This document shows, in pieces, positions 5,322 to 7,184 of a DNA stretch of 7,184 nucleotides. Under the pieces are notes generated by a model. It saw only the letters and a program-made list of their open reading frames with translations. It ran no database searches and was not told the DNA's origin. How positions within the stretch are numbered: the first letter of the stretch is position 1; every line of letters starts with the position of its first letter. The stretch covers positions 1 to 7,184 of the forward strand of contig DBME01000087.1 in assembly GCA_002298155.1 (NCBI GenBank), in the 5' to 3' direction. The position numbers and the translations under genes are program-made. The stretch comes from Holophagaceae bacterium UBA706. GTDB lineage: Bacteria > Acidobacteriota > Holophagae > Holophagales > Holophagaceae.

Positions 5322-7184
5322 CGAAGACGATCCTTTCCGCCCTTGCCCTGGCAATTCTCGTGGGGGCGGGAGCCCCCGCCGCCGCCCAGCAGGAGGATGC
5401 CCGGGCCCTGATGCTCCAAGCCCGTTCCCTCCAGCGCCGGGGAGGAGGCGACGACCCCCGGGGCGCCGCGGCCATCTACCGCAAGGTCATCGCCCTCGTC
5501 CCCACCAGCTCCCAGGCCCAGCTGCGCCTGTCCGAGGCCATCCTGGAGTCCGGCGACCTGGAAGGGGCCGTGGACCCCGCCGTGAAGGCCACGGAACTGG
5601 ATCCCCGCAGCGGGGAGGCCTGGGCGAATCTGGCCCTGCTCCGCTACTACCTCAGCCAGGGCGGCCCCGCGGCCATGACCCAGGCGGTCCAGGCCCTGCG
5701 CAAGGCCACCCAGATGCTGCCCGGCGACCCCGAGCTCTGGACCCGCTTCGCCGAGGTGCTGGAAACCCAGAAGGACGAGGAGGGGGCCCTGGCCGCCTGG
5801 CTCGCCGTGGGCCGCCTCCACCCCTACCCCACCTACCGGGGCAAGGTCCTGTTCGAATTCGCCTTCGAGCGCGCCGCAGAACTCGCCGTGCGCCACAAGC
5901 GCTACGAGGCCCGCCGGGAGGCGGTGCTGGCCCTGTGCAACCGCACCAACCCCGACCAGCGGCACCTGCGCATGCTGGAGGACCTGGCCAGGGACCAGGT
6001 GGACGCCGGCTTCCTCGGGCACGCCGAGGAGAGCTTCTCCCGACTGGCCCTGTGGGTGCCCCAGGAACCCGCCATCTGGGAGAACATCGCCCTCATCCAG
6101 CTGCGCACGTCCCGCTTCGACAAGGCCCTTGAGAGCCTGGCGAAGGCCGAAGCCATCCACCCCACCGCGCGCATCTCCCTCAACATCGGCCTGTGCCTCA
6201 TGAAGGTGGGCCGCCTCAAGGAGGCCGAGGAGCGCTGGAAGGCCATCCTCCCCGCCTTCAAGAAGCCCGAGCCCGAGGACCCGTCCCTCAACCTGCCGGT
6301 GAAGGTCCTGTACGCCACCTGCCTCCTGATGGAGGAACGGCCCCAGGAAATGCTGGACCTGGTGGGCGGCTGGCCCGAGGCGGCCTCGGACGCCGAGCTC
6401 GCCTCACTCCAGGCCCAGGCCCTCATCCAGCTGGGCGGCTGGAAGGCGGCCCGCGCCCATCTCAAGGACGGCATCCGCCGCTTCCCCAAGCAGGATCTCT
6501 TCCACAAGGCCTCCCTGATCCCCGCCAGGACCTTCGACGAGGGCGTGCTTTTCAAGGGCGCCTCGCGCAATGCCCTGGCCCAGCTCGACCTGGAGGCCAT
6601 GGCCATCATGTGGTCCGAGTTCAACGCCTGGGACAAGTGCCTGGCCGCGGTGCAGACCGCCCGCAAGACCGCCCCCGTGCGCAGCATCGACCTCCTCCTG
6701 CTGGAAGCCAACGCCCTGGAGAACCTGGGCCAGGACGCCCGCGCCATGGAGGTGTTGCGAGAAGGCCAGCGGCTTGATTCGGCCAACCCCACCCTCCAGA
6801 ACAACCTGGGCTACCTCCTCCTGGAAAAGGGCGGGGACGTGGAGGAGGCTTCCCGCCTCATCGCCGCGGCCCTGGCCAAGGACCCCGCCAACAGCTCCAC
6901 CATGGACAGCTGGGGCTGGGCCCTGTTCAAGCAGGGCAAGTACGCGGACGCCGAGGCGGCCCTGCGCAAGGCCTCGACCCTCAGCCCCTACAGCCCCGAG
7001 ATCCACAGGCACCTGGGCGAGACGCTCCTGAAGCTGGACCGCCTGCAGGAGGCCCTGGACGAGTGGGAGCGGGCCCTTGCCTTCGTCTTCCCCGACCGCG
7101 CCGAGCTCGAGAAGCAGGTGCAGGCGCTGCGCACCCGCGTGGCCAAGGCCGCCCGCGCCGACGCCCCCGCCGAGCCGCCCCCCG
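5318..7184 (+). CDS. Secreted TPR-repeat protein, 3' end outside window
   Basis: The reading frame is open for 622 codons and leaves the window without a stop. It starts with GTG overlapping the aroB stop (GTGA, 4 bp). This start is chosen because it alone gives a complete signal peptide: Lys3, a hydrophobic core at 5-19, and a predicted signal peptidase I site after APAAA at residue 23. The first in-frame ATG, at 5411, would remove it. There is no lipobox, so a periplasmic or secreted soluble protein is expected. Tetratricopeptide repeats are visible at about 49-169, 233-300 and 455-595, ending with a very typical unit at 529-557 (SWGWALFKQGKYADAEAAL). The stretches at about 175-230 and 315-450 are helical but do not fit TPR units well. 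The last visible residues are rich in Ala and Pro, suggesting the C-terminus is near. TPR arrays bind proteins and have no catalytic role; the partner is unknown, and co-export with the M28 peptidase is only an inference. Confidence 0.9.
   Translation, partial: MTKTILSALALAILVGAGAPAAAQQEDARALMLQARSLQRRGGGDDPRGAAAIYRKVIALVPTSSQAQLRLSEAILESGDLEGAVDPAVKATELDPRSGEAWANLALLRYYLSQGGPAAMTQAVQALRKATQMLPGDPELWTRFAEVLETQKDEEGALAAWLAVGRLHPYPTYRGKVLFEFAFERAAELAVRHKRYEARREAVLALCNRTNPDQRHLRMLEDLARDQVDAGFLGHAEESFSRLALWVPQEPAIWENIALIQLRTSRFDKALESLAKAEAIHPTARISLNIGLCLMKVGRLKEAEERWKAILPAFKKPEPEDPSLNLPVKVLYATCLLMEERPQEMLDLVGGWPEAASDAELASLQAQALIQLGGWKAARAHLKDGIRRFPKQDLFHKASLIPARTFDEGVLFKGASRNALAQLDLEAMAIMWSEFNAWDKCLAAVQTARKTAPVRSIDLLLLEANALENLGQDARAMEVLREGQRLDSANPTLQNNLGYLLLEKGGDVEEASRLIAAALAKDPANSSTMDSWGWALFKQGKYADAEAALRKASTLSPYSPEIHRHLGETLLKLDRLQEALDEWERALAFVFPDRAELEKQVQALRTRVAKAARADAPAEPPP
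5360..5379 (+). other. Strong GC hairpin early in the TPR gene
   Basis: GGGGGC (5362-5367) pairs with GCCCCC (5372-5377) around a GGGA tetraloop of the stable GNRA class. A G-U pair and one further G-C pair extend the stem to 8 bp. It lies about 40 nt after the GTG start, within the signal-peptide codons. It may simply follow from Gly, Ala and Pro codons in GC-rich DNA, but could also modulate translation or transcript stability at the operon's distal gene. Confidence 0.3.

Noticed and set aside
3336..5354. Very long open frame (672 codons) on the minus strand across the M28 and aroB genes
   Set aside because: It is antisense to two genes with complete family motifs. Its translation is low-complexity Gly/His/Gln-rich, as expected when the opposite strand has strong G/C third-position bias, and no family is recognisable.
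4976..6160. 394-codon minus-strand frame across aroB and the TPR gene
   Set aside because: It is antisense to a protein with clear TPR units and a signal peptide; its own translation has no recognisable motif.

Overview
The window is a compact, GC-rich (clearly above 60% G+C) bacterial chromosome segment. It has five protein-coding genes, almost no intergenic DNA and a strong preference for G/C at third codon positions. An MsbA/LmrA-type exporter, a secreted M28 peptidase with a PDZ tail, a complete 3-dehydroquinate synthase and a secreted TPR protein fit a Gram-negative-type bacterium. The overall style resembles Acidobacteriota (Holophaga/Geothrix-like), but nothing in the sequence proves this and a myxobacterial or other deltaproteobacterial-type host cannot be excluded.

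Layout: positions 16-120 hold three tandem copies of a 35-bp non-coding repeat, which may continue beyond the left edge. Positions 128-1921 (minus strand) encode a full-length ABC exporter half-transporter whose 3' end abuts the repeat array. Positions 1922-2022 form a divergent intergenic region with short inverted repeats and a small hairpin; promoters in both directions should lie here. From 2023 to the right edge, four plus-strand genes are packed head to tail: a NYN/LabA-type putative nuclease, an M28 metallopeptidase with PA-like and PDZ regions, aroB, and a signal-peptide-bearing TPR protein that runs off the window. Their junctions are a 2-bp gap, a 0-bp gap and a 4-bp overlap, so they very probably form one translationally coupled operon.

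The operon genes do not make one obvious pathway. AroB is a cytoplasmic shikimate-pathway enzyme, the NYN protein is probably an RNA-directed cytoplasmic nuclease, and the M28 and TPR proteins are predicted to be exported. Nothing here looks like a defence island, phage, transposon or biosynthetic cluster. The least explained element is the 35-bp tandem array, followed by the inverted repeats in the divergent promoter region and the mixed content of the operon. I see no clear evidence of a previously undescribed system.
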